34,415 bases of DNA from an uncultured Anaerolineae bacterium. GTDB taxonomy: Bacteria; Chloroflexota; Anaerolineae; Promineifilales; Promineifilaceae. Made by a program: the position numbers and the translations under genes. The stretch spans positions 1 to 34,415 of the forward strand of contig CALEAD010000050.1 in the NCBI GenBank assembly GCA_937943625.1, in the 5' to 3' direction. Numbering within the stretch: the first letter of the stretch is position 1; every line of letters begins with the position of its first letter. This document shows positions 1-5,800 of the stretch, piece by piece. The notes beneath the pieces were generated by a model that was given only the letters and a program-made list of their open reading frames with translations, did no database searches and was not told the origin of the DNA.

Positions 1-13
1 GAGGATTCTCATT

Positions 14-142
14 GCCACGAATGATGCTTACCTTCTCTGCCACGAATTGCACGAATTCACACTGATTTTCTTTTTGCGCCACGAATTACACGAATTGGCA
101 CTAATTGTTTTTTATTCGTGATAATTCGTGAAATTCGTGGCG
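14..142. repeat. Cluster of AATTCGTG-type intergenic repeats, partly inverted
   Basis: Several copies of a short motif (GCCACGAATT followed by xCACGAATT, or its reverse complement AATTCGTGxAATTCGTGGC) lie at about 40-58, 79-98 and 116-142. The second and third copies face each other, so 77-142 can fold into a long imperfect hairpin. A further copy lies at 2381-2416. The stop-proximal codons of the neighbouring nucleotidyltransferase fragment are formed by this repeat, so the repeat landed in or replaced the end of that gene. No open frame or transposase accompanies it. Confidence 0.7.
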
Positions 143-367
143 AAACCTCGGGCTGGCATCGTCCTCGCGCCATTGCCGCTCGCCTACGGAAAACGGCTTG
201 ATCCGACTGTCCGTATACGCCCGCAAGGTCCACAGCAGATCCACTCGCGCCCGATCATACGGCCCATCGAACTCGGGCGTCACGACCAACACGTCGATAT
301 CGCTATCAGGTCGCGCGTCGCCGCGGGCATAGACCCCAAATAAGATCGCCTGCTCCGCAATACAGAC
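101..367 (-). pseudogene. 5'-truncated nucleotidyltransferase (MNT-like) fragment
   Basis: The open frame between a TGA at 368-370 and the stop at 101 encodes FGVYARGDARPDSDIDVLVV. This is the pol-beta nucleotidyltransferase signature G-x-x-A-R-G...S-D-x-D, with the two metal-binding aspartates. Everything upstream of this motif (the N-terminal helix and start codon) is missing. The last residues (RHEFHELSRIKNN) come from the AATTCGTG repeat and not from the family. A second fragment of a closely similar gene lies at 1109-1259. It is most likely the remains of an MNT antitoxin of an MNT/HEPN pair and is not expected to be functional. Confidence 0.7.
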
Positions 368-413
368 TCATTGTGAAACTACTCAACGGCAGCTGACTGG
401 ACGCCAGATTGTT

Positions 414-641
414 CTAACCTGCCGGCTCATCTTTCAGCTTCTCCTGATAGGCCTGCACCTTATCGTACAAGCTGGCTACAGTCTCTGTCCCGAATTGATC
501 ATCCCGCCATGCCAGATATTGGCTATAGCTTATTTGCCAACCAGCCCAAAAACGGGCGACTTTCGCAGGATTGAGGTGTTGCACCAACACGTAGGCCGCT
601 TCGCGTAACACCTCGCCTTCCCCCATCACCTTCACTGTCAT
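414..641 (-). CDS. Small VapB-like antitoxin candidate partnered with PIN toxin
   Basis: This 75-residue protein overlaps the stop of the PIN gene by 4 nt (ATGA), so the two are translationally coupled with the toxin first. It has an N-terminal helical stretch (LREAAYVLVQHLNPAKVARF) followed by an acidic, Gln/Lys-rich C-terminal helix. The pattern 'EAA..LV..L....VARF' followed by a Tyr-rich segment resembles small PIN-partner proteins common in Cyanobacteria and Chloroflexota. I cannot name a Pfam family with certainty. The antitoxin role is inferred from size, overlap and partner. No DNA-binding fold is evident. Confidence 0.65.
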   Translation of the reverse strand: MTVKVMGEGEVLREAAYVLVQHLNPAKVARFWAGWQISYSQYLAWRDDQFGTETVASLYDKVQAYQEKLKDEPAG

Positions 642-1099
642 CTCTCGCCTCCAAATTCCACCTCTATAAACTCGGTAGGGGTACAGACATATAAGATGCC
701 TTCCATGCGCCTGTAATGCTTGATGAGGCGATCATCGCAAGTGATGAAGTAATCGCAATGCGCCATTTCCGCACAGGCGACATGCAGCGCATCCAGCGCC
801 TTGAATCCTTCCTGCTCCAGAACCTGCGCCCGCTCTCTAACTGACGAGTCAACCAACCGATTTTCTTGTGCTAGCGCTGCACACCGCATAACCCAAGTGC
901 GCGCCAGCGCATCTAGATGCAGGCTGGTTTCGTAACCCACCACCGTTGATGTTACCAATGTAACGGCACGGTTTTCGATCATTTGTAGAATAACCGAAAA
1001 CGCCAGGGTCTCCAACCAGACGCGCGGTTGCGTTTGGTCATCGAAAGGCCTGTTATATACGCAAGTGTCCAGGTAAATTCGCTTAACACCAGCAACCAT
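638..1099 (-). CDS. PIN-domain ribonuclease (VapC-like toxin)
   Basis: This 153-residue single-domain PIN protein is a likely metal-dependent RNase toxin. The acidic quartet is visible: D11 (IYLDTCVYNRPFDD), E57 (GYETSLH), D103 (ALDALHVACAE) and D122 (YFITCDDRL). The N-terminal LDTCVYNRPFDD and the LDALH..A motif are typical of the PIN subgroup often annotated as 'type II toxin-antitoxin system VapC-like'. The frame is complete and of normal length, with an ATG at 1099 directly after the nucleotidyltransferase fragment. The partner antitoxin overlaps its 3' end by 4 nt. All catalytic positions are kept, so activity is plausible. Confidence 0.85.
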   Translation of the reverse strand: MVAGVKRIYLDTCVYNRPFDDQTQPRVWLETLAFSVILQMIENRAVTLVTSTVVGYETSLHLDALARTWVMRCAALAQENRLVDSSVRERAQVLEQEGFKALDALHVACAEMAHCDYFITCDDRLIKHYRRMEGILYVCTPTEFIEVEFGGER

Positions 1100-1108
1100 T
1101 TTTGTTTC

Positions 1109-1259
1109 TTACGATGCAATCTCCTGCACCATAGCGTGCGATGCGATCACCTGCCATTGCTGTTCGCCCACCGGAAGCGGCTCGATGCGATTGTCCGTAT
1201 ACGCCCGCAAGGTCCACAGTAGATCCACCCGCGCACGGTCATACGGCCCAGCGAACTCA
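1109..1259 (-). pseudogene. 3' fragment of a second MNT-like nucleotidyltransferase
   Basis: The frame FAGPYDRARVDLLWTLRAYT...QWQVIAS ends at a TAA at 1109-1111. It matches the C-terminal half of the fragment at 101-367 (shared PYDRARVDLLWTLRAYTD). At DNA level 1151-1263 is a diverged direct repeat of 171-284. The catalytic half is absent: upstream sequence switches directly into the stop region of hicA at 1257. Here the C-terminus is the natural one (HAMVQEIAS), unlike in the first copy. It is a dead remnant. Confidence 0.7.
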
Positions 1260-1481
1260 GGTCTCCACCGACTCCCACTCCTCACGCGTCACATCCGCCT
1301 GGCGCAACAAACGCGCGAGCAGGTCAACACCAATGTCTTCTCGATGCGGATTGGGCAGAATCAAGCGCCGCGTGCCGCGTAGCATAAACTCGTGTCGCCC
1401 CCCAACGAACGGACCATCGAATCCAAGCAACCGCAAGCGCCGCACCAATTCTCGGCGCGCCACAGGTGCAAGTCGCGCCAC
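1257..1481 (-). CDS. hicA: HicA-family mRNA interferase toxin
   Basis: This 74-residue protein has the compact double-stranded RNA-binding fold expected of HicA. An N-terminal basic helix (RRELVRRLRLLGF) is followed by the segment GGRHEFML, whose histidine is the predicted catalytic residue, then a strand-rich C-terminus. HicA cleaves mRNA and tmRNA and is blocked by HicB. The start is GTG at 1481, sharing its first base with the TAG stop of hicB (TAGTG), so the pair is translationally coupled. Its 3' end abuts the nucleotidyltransferase remnant. The frame is intact. Confidence 0.85.
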   Translation of the reverse strand: MARLAPVARRELVRRLRLLGFDGPFVGGRHEFMLRGTRRLILPNPHREDIGVDLLARLLRQADVTREEWESVET

Positions 1482-1735
1482 TACGTCGTGACCTTTTCGG
1501 GCAGGCGCAGACTGACCGTGCCAACGGCTGGAATCGGCAGCCCTTTGGCAATGCTAAAGAAAAGCCAGTCCTCGAGCGCGTCGGCTAAATTACGACGGCA
1601 CTCTTCCAGGGTCTTGCCTGTTGCCCACACGCCGTCCAGGCCAGGAATCTCGCCATAGTACGGTTCTGGGTCTTGGATAATTTCATAATGCGCGCGCTCA
1701 AGCGCCTGTTGCAGATATTCTGTCAGCATGACCAT
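1481..1735 (-). CDS. hicB: HicB-family antitoxin
   Basis: This 84-residue protein has the partial RNase H-like fold of HicB: a strand (IIQDPEPYYGEIPGLDGVWA) then a helix with the family signature TGKTLEECRRNLADALEDWL. HicB binds and occludes HicA and usually also represses the operon. Here the C-terminus ends soon after the fold, at LRLPEKVTT, without an obvious helix-turn-helix. Autorepression would therefore need a ribbon-helix-helix element or another factor. The ATG at 1735 is followed by another at 1729, and either may be used. Antitoxin precedes toxin in transcription order, the reverse of classical E. coli hicAB. Confidence 0.85.
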   Translation of the reverse strand: MVMLTEYLQQALERAHYEIIQDPEPYYGEIPGLDGVWATGKTLEECRRNLADALEDWLFFSIAKGLPIPAVGTVSLRLPEKVTT

Positions 1736-1754
1736 TTACTCCAAAACTTGAACT

Positions 1755-1868
1755 TCAAGCACTTTCCACTGCCAGTTGCGCATTGTCCACGCATGATCGC
1801 CATCGCGCAAGGGCGAAGTCCTGCTCGGCCTCTTTCAAGAAACCAACTGCGAGCGCAATCCGGCAGTC
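1755..1868 (-). pseudogene. Truncated HEPN-domain toxin remnant
   Basis: Directly downstream of the MNT gene, the minus-strand frame reads FLKEAEQDFALARW...DNAQLAVESA and then stops at a TGA (1755-1757). FLKEAEQDxALARxx and DNAQLAVE are typical of the first two helices of HEPN (HepT) proteins paired with MNT nucleotidyltransferases. The RNase motif RxxxxH and the rest of the roughly 130-residue domain are missing. The hicBA pair begins 20 nt further on, so this module probably lost its toxin by deletion or by arrival of the neighbouring cassette. No clear start codon is visible. Confidence 0.55.
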
Positions 1869-1875
1869 TACATCC

Positions 1876-2355
1876 CTAGACGCACTCACGATCCCCCTCC
1901 CAGGTCACTTCCCATTCTGCCCTGGGAAGCGATGGGAATATCCACATCCAGGTCCCAGCCAGATAGCGACGCTGCAGGCCGGCGCTCTCCAACGCACGCA
2001 TGACTTTGCTCCTCAGACTCTGGAAATACTCCCGCCCGTACAGACTGATTCCATCCGTGCAAACGTCCACCAGCAAGGGCGTGAGCGCCCCCTGCAGTTC
2101 TTGCGGCGTCTTGGCAACGATCGCGACCCTTTCTGGGATGCGCAACAATTCCGGCAACAACGGCTTCATCACCTCGCGCTGGCGCGCCAGAGGGTCTCGG
2201 GGCAAATCCGCGATCACAACGAAGAGATCATGGTCGCTATCAGGGCGCGCTTCCTCGCGGCTGCGCGAACCAAACAGAACGATCATCTTCAGACGCTCGC
2301 CGAAATGTCTGACCAGGGTTTGGACCAACACATCATAGCCTGTTTGCTCGTTCAT
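1876..2355 (-). CDS. MNT-domain nucleotidyltransferase (MntA-like antitoxin)
   Basis: This 159-residue protein has a complete pol-beta nucleotidyltransferase core: FGSRSREEARPDSDHDLFVV, with G29-S30 and metal ligands D41 and D43, after a helix (YDVLVQTLVRHFGERLKMI). MntA enzymes neutralise HEPN toxins by adding AMP to a tyrosine near the active site. A C-terminal extension (YGREYFQSLRSKVMRALESA...) is seen in other Chloroflexota and cyanobacterial members. The start ATG at 2355 is plausible. Its HEPN partner survives only as the stub at 1755-1868, so this antitoxin appears orphaned. Confidence 0.75.
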   Translation of the reverse strand: MNEQTGYDVLVQTLVRHFGERLKMIVLFGSRSREEARPDSDHDLFVVIADLPRDPLARQREVMKPLLPELLRIPERVAIVAKTPQELQGALTPLLVDVCTDGISLYGREYFQSLRSKVMRALESAGLQRRYLAGTWMWIFPSLPRAEWEVTWEGDRECV

Positions 2356-2380
2356 GGCCGCCGTCCACCCAAGTACCTCG

Positions 2381-2416
2381 GTAATTGTATTCGTGCCAAT
2401 TCGTGAAATTCGTGGC
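2381..2416. repeat. AATTCGTG-type intergenic repeat, distant copy
   Basis: TCGTGCCAATTCGTGAAATT is the core of this copy of the repeat clustered at 14-142. It lies between the MNT gene and the GxxExxY fragment. Copies therefore flank the whole TA block at 143-2380, which may mark recombination end points. Confidence 0.65.
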
Positions 2417-2422
2417 CAGATC

Positions 2423-2530
2423 TTATTTCACCACGCGCTGGTGTTGGAGTGATTCGGCGCCGAAATTGAGCAAGATGGCCAACCGGAAGTCAGTCGCCGT
2501 CAGATCATTGAGCGCCTGGGTTCGTGTTTC
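2423..2530 (-). pseudogene. C-terminal fragment of a GxxExxY-family protein
   Basis: The minus-strand frame ending at a TAA (2423-2425) encodes ALNDLTATDFRLAILLNFGA and then ESLQHQRVVK. This is the characteristic C-terminus of GxxExxY proteins (PD-(D/E)XK-like; usual end 'L..TG..vGLLlNFg...l..kR'). The upstream part with the GxxExxY motif is missing, and the frame runs into the stop region of the DUF2283 gene. Such proteins are common between genes in Chloroflexota and are often found broken. It is not expected to be functional. Confidence 0.6.
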
Positions 2531-2551
2531 GCGTCCATTCCTCAGCCGACT

Positions 2552-2779
2552 TCAGGCAGGAATCATCTCGGCGGGCGAAGCCACGAGCGTCACCTCAAAT
2601 TGCAATTTGTGGTGCAATACCTCAGAAGCATCCAGCACTTCGATGCCGATCAGCTTACCCTGCCCGTCAAAATCGGCATGCACACCAGGCGTCACGGTCT
2701 CTGTCTTCGCCGCTTTCGTCCCTGCAGGCCCTAGCCAAATATATAACAGGTCCCGCAACGAGTCATATTCGATCTTCAT
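2552..2779 (-). CDS. DUF2283 protein, putative antitoxin of DUF4258
   Basis: This 75-residue protein starts MKIEYDSLRDLLYIWL and contains GVHADFDGQGKLIGIEVLDA, the two hallmark strands of DUF2283 (YuzE-like). It begins 6 nt after the DUF4258 gene. DUF4258-DUF2283 pairs recur in bacterial genomes and are commonly regarded as a TA-like unit. That role is inferred from pairing, not demonstrated here. Its stop codon adjoins the GxxExxY remnant. Confidence 0.75.
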   Translation of the reverse strand: MKIEYDSLRDLLYIWLGPAGTKAAKTETVTPGVHADFDGQGKLIGIEVLDASEVLHHKLQFEVTLVASPAEMIPA

Positions 2780-2785
2780 TTCGAT

Positions 2786-3067
2786 TTACCCTCGCGAAAA
2801 ATGGTCCCCATAACGAGCCTTCGTCGTCAGTAAGACAATTCCTGCATCGGTCACCTTATAGTACACCGTCACTTCCTTCTCCTGGTAGAATCGCCCTTCC
2901 CATTCCGCTGCATAGTCAAACACCATGACTTTCCCTGCTGTGCCAGGCTTGACATCACTGGCTTCCCAGCCGTGGTTGAGCGTCTCTTCCAGCTCTTCCA
3001 CGGTGACGCCACGCTGATACATGCGCGCCAAAAGGTGCGGGTGCAAGTCAGACGAGCTAATACGCAT
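2786..3067 (-). CDS. DUF4258 protein, putative RelE-like toxin
   Basis: The segment PHLLARMYQRGVTVEELEETL matches the DUF4258 opening 'H...RM..RGIs.eeveevl'. It is followed by strands with VMVFDYAAEWEGRFYQEKEV and TVYYKVTDAGIVLLTTKARY, as in RelE-fold toxins. I choose the ATG at 3067 (MRISSSDLH, about 94 residues) over an in-frame TTG at 3076. The upstream sequence is not native: it is the truncated UDP-GlcNAc 2-epimerase fragment, whose frame ends at 3069. The gene therefore appears fused onto the broken epimerase, and its original promoter is probably lost or replaced. Confidence 0.7.
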   Translation of the reverse strand: MRISSSDLHPHLLARMYQRGVTVEELEETLNHGWEASDVKPGTAGKVMVFDYAAEWEGRFYQEKEVTVYYKVTDAGIVLLTTKARYGDHFSRG

Positions 3068-3068
3068 C

Positions 3069-3320
3069 TCACCCAACCCTCTGCCGTCTGATCAGCGCCG
3101 TCTGCTGCGCGTGCGACCCCGAACCTACCTCCAGGTTCACGTCCGGCTTGGGCATCTCCAGTTCATCAAAGAAGACCTGGGACATGTTGGCGTCGTAGTG
3201 CTAGCCCGTGTGAACGAGGATCTGCTCGAAGACGGCAGGATGTCGCGCCATCTCATGCATGATCGGCGCGATCTTCATGAAGTTGGGACGGGCGCCTACG
3301 ACATGGAGGATGCGTTTCAT
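3069..3320 (-). pseudogene. wecB: 5' fragment of UDP-N-acetylglucosamine 2-epimerase with amber stop
   Basis: From ATG 3320 the frame reads MKRILHVVGARPNFMKIAPI...EQILVHTG, the exact N-terminal signature of WecB/MnaA. It stops at a TAG (3201) and continues in the same frame as HYDANMSQVFFDELEMPKPD then NLEVGSGSHAQQTA. Family members have a Gln at the position of the TAG (TGQHYD), so a single C-to-T change explains the stop. After about 84 codons the homology ends where the DUF4258 gene begins. Both the nonsense mutation and the loss of about three quarters of the gene make it dead. Confidence 0.85.
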
Positions 3321-3385
3321 GGAAGTTGCACACTTTGTCGCGCTATCTAAACCTGGTGAACGAGCCAACTGGTTGCAGGTATCCA

Positions 3386-3525
3386 TCACGGAAGCAGCAG
3401 GCGTCCAATGGCAAGCCAATCATATACGTCATGACTTTTGTCACCACAACCACGCAGTCGGCGTTTGCCAGCGCCTGGCCGAGGTCCGGTTCGCTGCGCA
3501 GTCCGTGCCCGTCGAGATGCTCTCT
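3386..3525 (-). pseudogene. wecC: C-terminal fragment of a UDP-sugar 6-dehydrogenase, frameshifted
   Basis: One minus-strand frame encodes EHLDGHGLRSEPDLGQALAN then ADCVVVVTK, and the next frame continues SHDVYDWLAIGRLLLP before a stop at 3386. Together they give ADCVVVVT-x-SHDVYDW, the end of the UDP-binding domain of WecC/WbpA-type dehydrogenases. They are joined by a 1-nt frameshift near 3435-3445. The rest of the gene is absent. A fragment of UDP-GlcNAc 2-epimerase follows 65 nt later, so this was probably a UDP-ManNAcA synthesis pair now lost. An intact dehydrogenase of the same superfamily is at 6667-7980. Confidence 0.65.
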
Positions 3526-3617
3526 TGGGATTGGGCATTAAAAAGACGCTCAAAACTGAAAGACGAGATGAGTTCGCATAGAACCCGTTCTTCTCGCCTT
3601 CTAGTTGTGGACGCATT

Positions 3618-3645
3618 ATTATAGGCGAGCCTGGTTATTGATCAA
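3618..3645 (-). promoter_or_regulatory. Sigma70-like promoter after fcl
   Basis: Reading on the minus strand, TTGATC (3640-3645) and TATAAT (3618-3623) are separated by 16 bp, just beyond the fcl stop codon. It would drive the dehydrogenase and epimerase fragments and, through them, the DUF4258/DUF2283 pair. It may be the old promoter of the lost wecC-wecB pair. Confidence 0.5.
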
Positions 3646-3647
3646 AT

Positions 3648-4652
3648 TCACCGATTTGCCGCTCCGCGATACCAATCCACCGTGCGGCGCAGGCCGTTGG
3701 CAAAGGAAGTTTGCGCGGTAAAGCCGAACAGGTCGCGGGCGCGCGTCGTGTCCAGCTTGCGCCGCGGCTGGCCGTTGGGTTTGCTGGTATCCCAGCGAAT
3801 CTCGCCTGTAAAACCGGTCACCTGGGCGATCGTCTCCAGCAGCTCGCGGATGCTGATCTCAAAGGCGCTGCCGATGTTCACTGGCTGGCTGTCGTTGTAA
3901 CGCTCCGCCGCCAGTAAAATACCCTCGGCGGCATCTTCGACGTAGAGAAATTCGCGCGTGGGTGAGCCATCGCCCCAGGCTACAATGTGGTCATCGCCGC
4001 GCGCTTTCGCCTCCAGGCATTTGCGAATTAGCGCCGGAATGACGTGGCTGGTCTCCAGATCGAAGTTGTCGCCGGGGCCGTAGAGGTTCACCGGCAGCAG
4101 GAAGATAGAATTCCAGCCGTACTGTGCACGGTAGGTCTGGCTCTGCACTAGCATCATCTTTTTGGCCAGGCCGTAGGGGGCGTTGGTCTCTTCCGGGTAG
4201 CCGTTCCACAAATCCTCCTCGCGGAAGGGGATGGGGGCATACTTGGGATAGGCGCAGACGGTGCCAATGGCCACAAACTTGGGCACACCGTGCAGGTAGC
4301 TTTCGTGCATGAGCTGCACGCCCATCATCAGGTTGTCGTAGAAGAAGGTAGCCGGGTTGGCACGGTTGGCGCCAATGCCACCCACGCGGGCAGCCAGGTG
4401 GATGACCATGTCGATTTTAGATTGCGGATTTGGGATTGCGGATTGGGGCGCGAAGTCGGCAAAGAGCTGGCGGATGGCGTCGAGCCGGGTCAGGTCGTAG
4501 GCGGCGCTGCGGGGAACGATCACTTCAGCGGCGCCACGCGCGCGCAGTTTCTGCACAATGAAGGAGCCGAGGAAGCCGGCGCCACCGGTGACGATGACGC
4601 GTCTGTCGCGCCAGAAGGTGTGGCTGTCGGGCCAGGTTTGGGTGTCGGACAT
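3648..4652 (-). CDS. fcl: GDP-L-fucose synthase (GDP-4-keto-6-deoxymannose epimerase/reductase)
   Basis: This 334-residue extended SDR makes GDP-L-fucose from GDP-4-keto-6-deoxymannose. The NADP-binding GGAGFLG is at 23-29, [13 protein letters not shown] follows the second beta unit, and the catalytic pair is Y160-x3-K164 (PYGLAKK). The family motifs [14 protein letters not shown] and [14 protein letters not shown] are present. It is about 12-20 residues longer than usual, mainly because an in-frame insert [10 protein letters not shown] (71-80) is encoded by a tandem repeat at 4414-4447. No GDP-mannose 4,6-dehydratase is in the window, so the substrate must come from elsewhere. A GAGGT ribosome-binding site precedes ATG 4652. 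A 3,5-epimerising relative cannot be excluded, but the GGIGANR signature fits Fcl well. Confidence 0.88.
   Translation of the reverse strand: MSDTQTWPDSHTFWRDRRVIVTGGAGFLGSFIVQKLRARGAAEVIVPRSAAYDLTRLDAIRQLFADFAPQSAIPNPQSKIDMVIHLAARVGGIGANRANPATFFYDNLMMGVQLMHESYLHGVPKFVAIGTVCAYPKYAPIPFREEDLWNGYPEETNAPYGLAKKMMLVQSQTYRAQYGWNSIFLLPVNLYGPGDNFDLETSHVIPALIRKCLEAKARGDDHIVAWGDGSPTREFLYVEDAAEGILLAAERYNDSQPVNIGSAFEISIRELLETIAQVTGFTGEIRWDTSKPNGQPRRKLDTTRARDLFGFTAQTSFANGLRRTVDWYRGAANR
4414..4447. repeat. Short tandem repeat inserted in frame inside fcl
   Basis: On the plus strand GATTGCGGATT occurs twice, separated by TGGGATT-type sequence, within a GATTTGGGATTGCGGATTGG pattern. Read on the minus strand it codes [10 protein letters not shown], which replaces a tight turn in normal GDP-fucose synthases. 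The insertion keeps the reading frame. Similar 'IPNPQSKI' inserts are familiar from dispersed repeats in cyanobacterial and Chloroflexota proteins. Confidence 0.65.
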
Positions 4653-4720
4653 AGAATTACCTCAAGATATGGGTTGCATCAGGCGTATATTAATCTTTTT
4701 CTATCCGAATTTGACCTGTA

Positions 4721-5203
4721 TTATTCGCTAAATTCTTGCAAAATCCGGTGGTAGAAAAGCTCATCCAGCCACACGCCAGCTTCGATAAGCCGATCCAATT
4801 CACGCCTTATCGAAATGAGCAAACCTCTTTCTCGTGCCTCGATTAACACACCGATAGTTCCTGTGACTGGCAACGATTTTTGCCGGGCAATCTGTCTCCC
4901 TTCCAGATCATCAAGAATAACCAGCCCGGCTTGTAGTTCCATAGCCAAGGCGATTGCCTCTTCTTCACCAGGGCCAAGGTTAAAAGATGCCTAGTTCAAA
5001 TAGTGAGGAGTAGCCTGCCGTTTTGAAAAAACACCTGTTTCGATAAGTGCCTGGATTTGTTGAACTTCATTCCCTGGTTTTGTGTGCAGTTCTTGCCAAA
5101 CTGATTCAGGAACGACAATCTGACTGTAAAGATGTGGTAATAGGTTGAGTTGCCCAATCTTTCCTAGAAGCACAAGTGGGCTGGTGTTTACAACAACAAT
5201 CAC
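4721..5203 (-). pseudogene. DUF3368 (PIN-like) toxin interrupted by an amber stop
   Basis: ATG 5203 opens MIVVVNTSPLVLLGKIGQLN, the N-terminus of DUF3368 proteins with the first PIN aspartate position read as N-T-S-P, as usual for this family. The frame stops at a TAG just after HYLN. The same frame resumes immediately as ASFNLGPGEEEAIALAMELQ, followed by VILDDLEGRQIARQKSLPVTG and the DUF3368 C-terminus to 4721. Ignoring the stop gives about 160 residues, the normal family length. The lesion is one nonsense codon at about 4988-4990. The antitoxin gene upstream is intact and overlaps by 4 nt. Confidence 0.8.
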
Positions 5204-5511
5204 GTAGCTTTCTCGGCACGAGTACGCGCTTCGCGAACCTCTCGATCTAATTCTTCCAGTGAATAATTAAATATGGAGATTCGATTTTTGCCTAGCGTCT
5301 CTAAAAATTCATAACGACTTAAACCAGCTAACTCGGCGGCGCGGCCAGAAGAGATATGTCTAAGTTCATACATGCGCGCCGCAACTAGAAGCCTGATTTG
5401 GCGCTCAAACGCTGCTGGACTTTGCCCCATCGCTGCCGGTAAATCATCTGGGTATGGAATTTCTAATATGCGCATCATGCCTAAAACCTGCTCCTTTTGC
5501 TTCTTACCCAT
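5200..5511 (-). CDS. UPF0175-family antitoxin
   Basis: UPF0175 signature: LEIPYPDDLPAAMG, then ARMYELRHISSGRAAELAGL and SRYEFLETLGKNRISIFNYS. This is a winged-helix-like DNA-binding antitoxin that partners DUF3368 toxins. The frame opens at ATG 5511, but family members begin near LEIPYP, so the ATGs at 5478/5475 are equally likely starts and the extra 11-12 residues (MGKKQKEQVLG) may be untranslated. The last 4 nt overlap the toxin start (ATGA). The gene is intact although its toxin is broken. An extended -10 promoter lies about 145 bp upstream. Confidence 0.8.
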   Translation of the reverse strand: MGKKQKEQVLGMMRILEIPYPDDLPAAMGQSPAAFERQIRLLVAARMYELRHISSGRAAELAGLSRYEFLETLGKNRISIFNYSLEELDREVREARTRAEKAT

Positions 5512-5656
5512 ACAATGGCATCTGGAATAGTCGGGGATCTATTTCCCCATAACCGCTACTACAACCCGGCGAAGTTTGCATGGTTAGCATTTCATCCTGG
5601 TTTCGCTATTTTTCTACCTTGCGCTTCATGGTAGCAATGCCCTTCCATCTAATTTC

Positions 5657-5665
5657 ATTATAGCA
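5657..5665 (-). promoter_or_regulatory. Extended -10 promoter of first UPF0175/DUF3368 locus
   Basis: On the minus strand TGCTATAAT is a perfect extended -10 (TATAAT at 5657-5662); no good -35 is visible. Just upstream, GGGGTATGTATAACCCC (5687-5703) is a near-palindrome that could be an operator for the antitoxin. A second GGGGA-N6-TCCCC hairpin lies at about 5533-5548 in the leader. Confidence 0.45.
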
Positions 5666-5731
5666 GATTGTGGCAGGTGATTGATTTGGGGTATGTATAA
5701 CCCCATACCGTTCCCGATCCTATGCTGTTCT

Positions 5732-5800
5732 TTACCCACTACCCGCTTCCCTAAACCAAGCCACCATCTGGCGCAGACCCGCAGCAAAAGGTACCTGGGC
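5732..5800 (-). pseudogene. C-terminal stub of an NDP-sugar epimerase/dehydratase
   Basis: The minus-strand frame AQVPFAAGLRQMVAWFREAG ends at a TAA (5732-5734). It resembles the end of extended-SDR sugar epimerases and matches the tail of the neighbouring fcl product ([18 protein letters not shown]). A TGA lies immediately upstream (5801-5803), and the following DNA belongs to the second DUF3368 locus, so only about 22 codons remain. A whole epimerase gene was evidently removed here, with a UPF0175/DUF3368 cassette now on either side. Confidence 0.6.

Noticed and set aside
14..142. Repeats at the left edge as a CRISPR array
   Set aside because: Copies are short, inverted relative to each other, without uniform spacers, and no cas gene is present.
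1783..2406. 207-codon plus-strand open frame
   Set aside because: It lies antisense to the MNT gene, whose nucleotidyltransferase motif is unmistakable; the plus-strand translation has no recognisable domain.
3201..4990. Two in-frame TAG codons (epimerase fragment and DUF3368) as signs of amber recoding
   Set aside because: hicB and the 931-residue lipoprotein gene end with TAG as a normal stop, the epimerase is also truncated, and no tRNA or recoding element was seen. Independent nonsense mutations are simpler.
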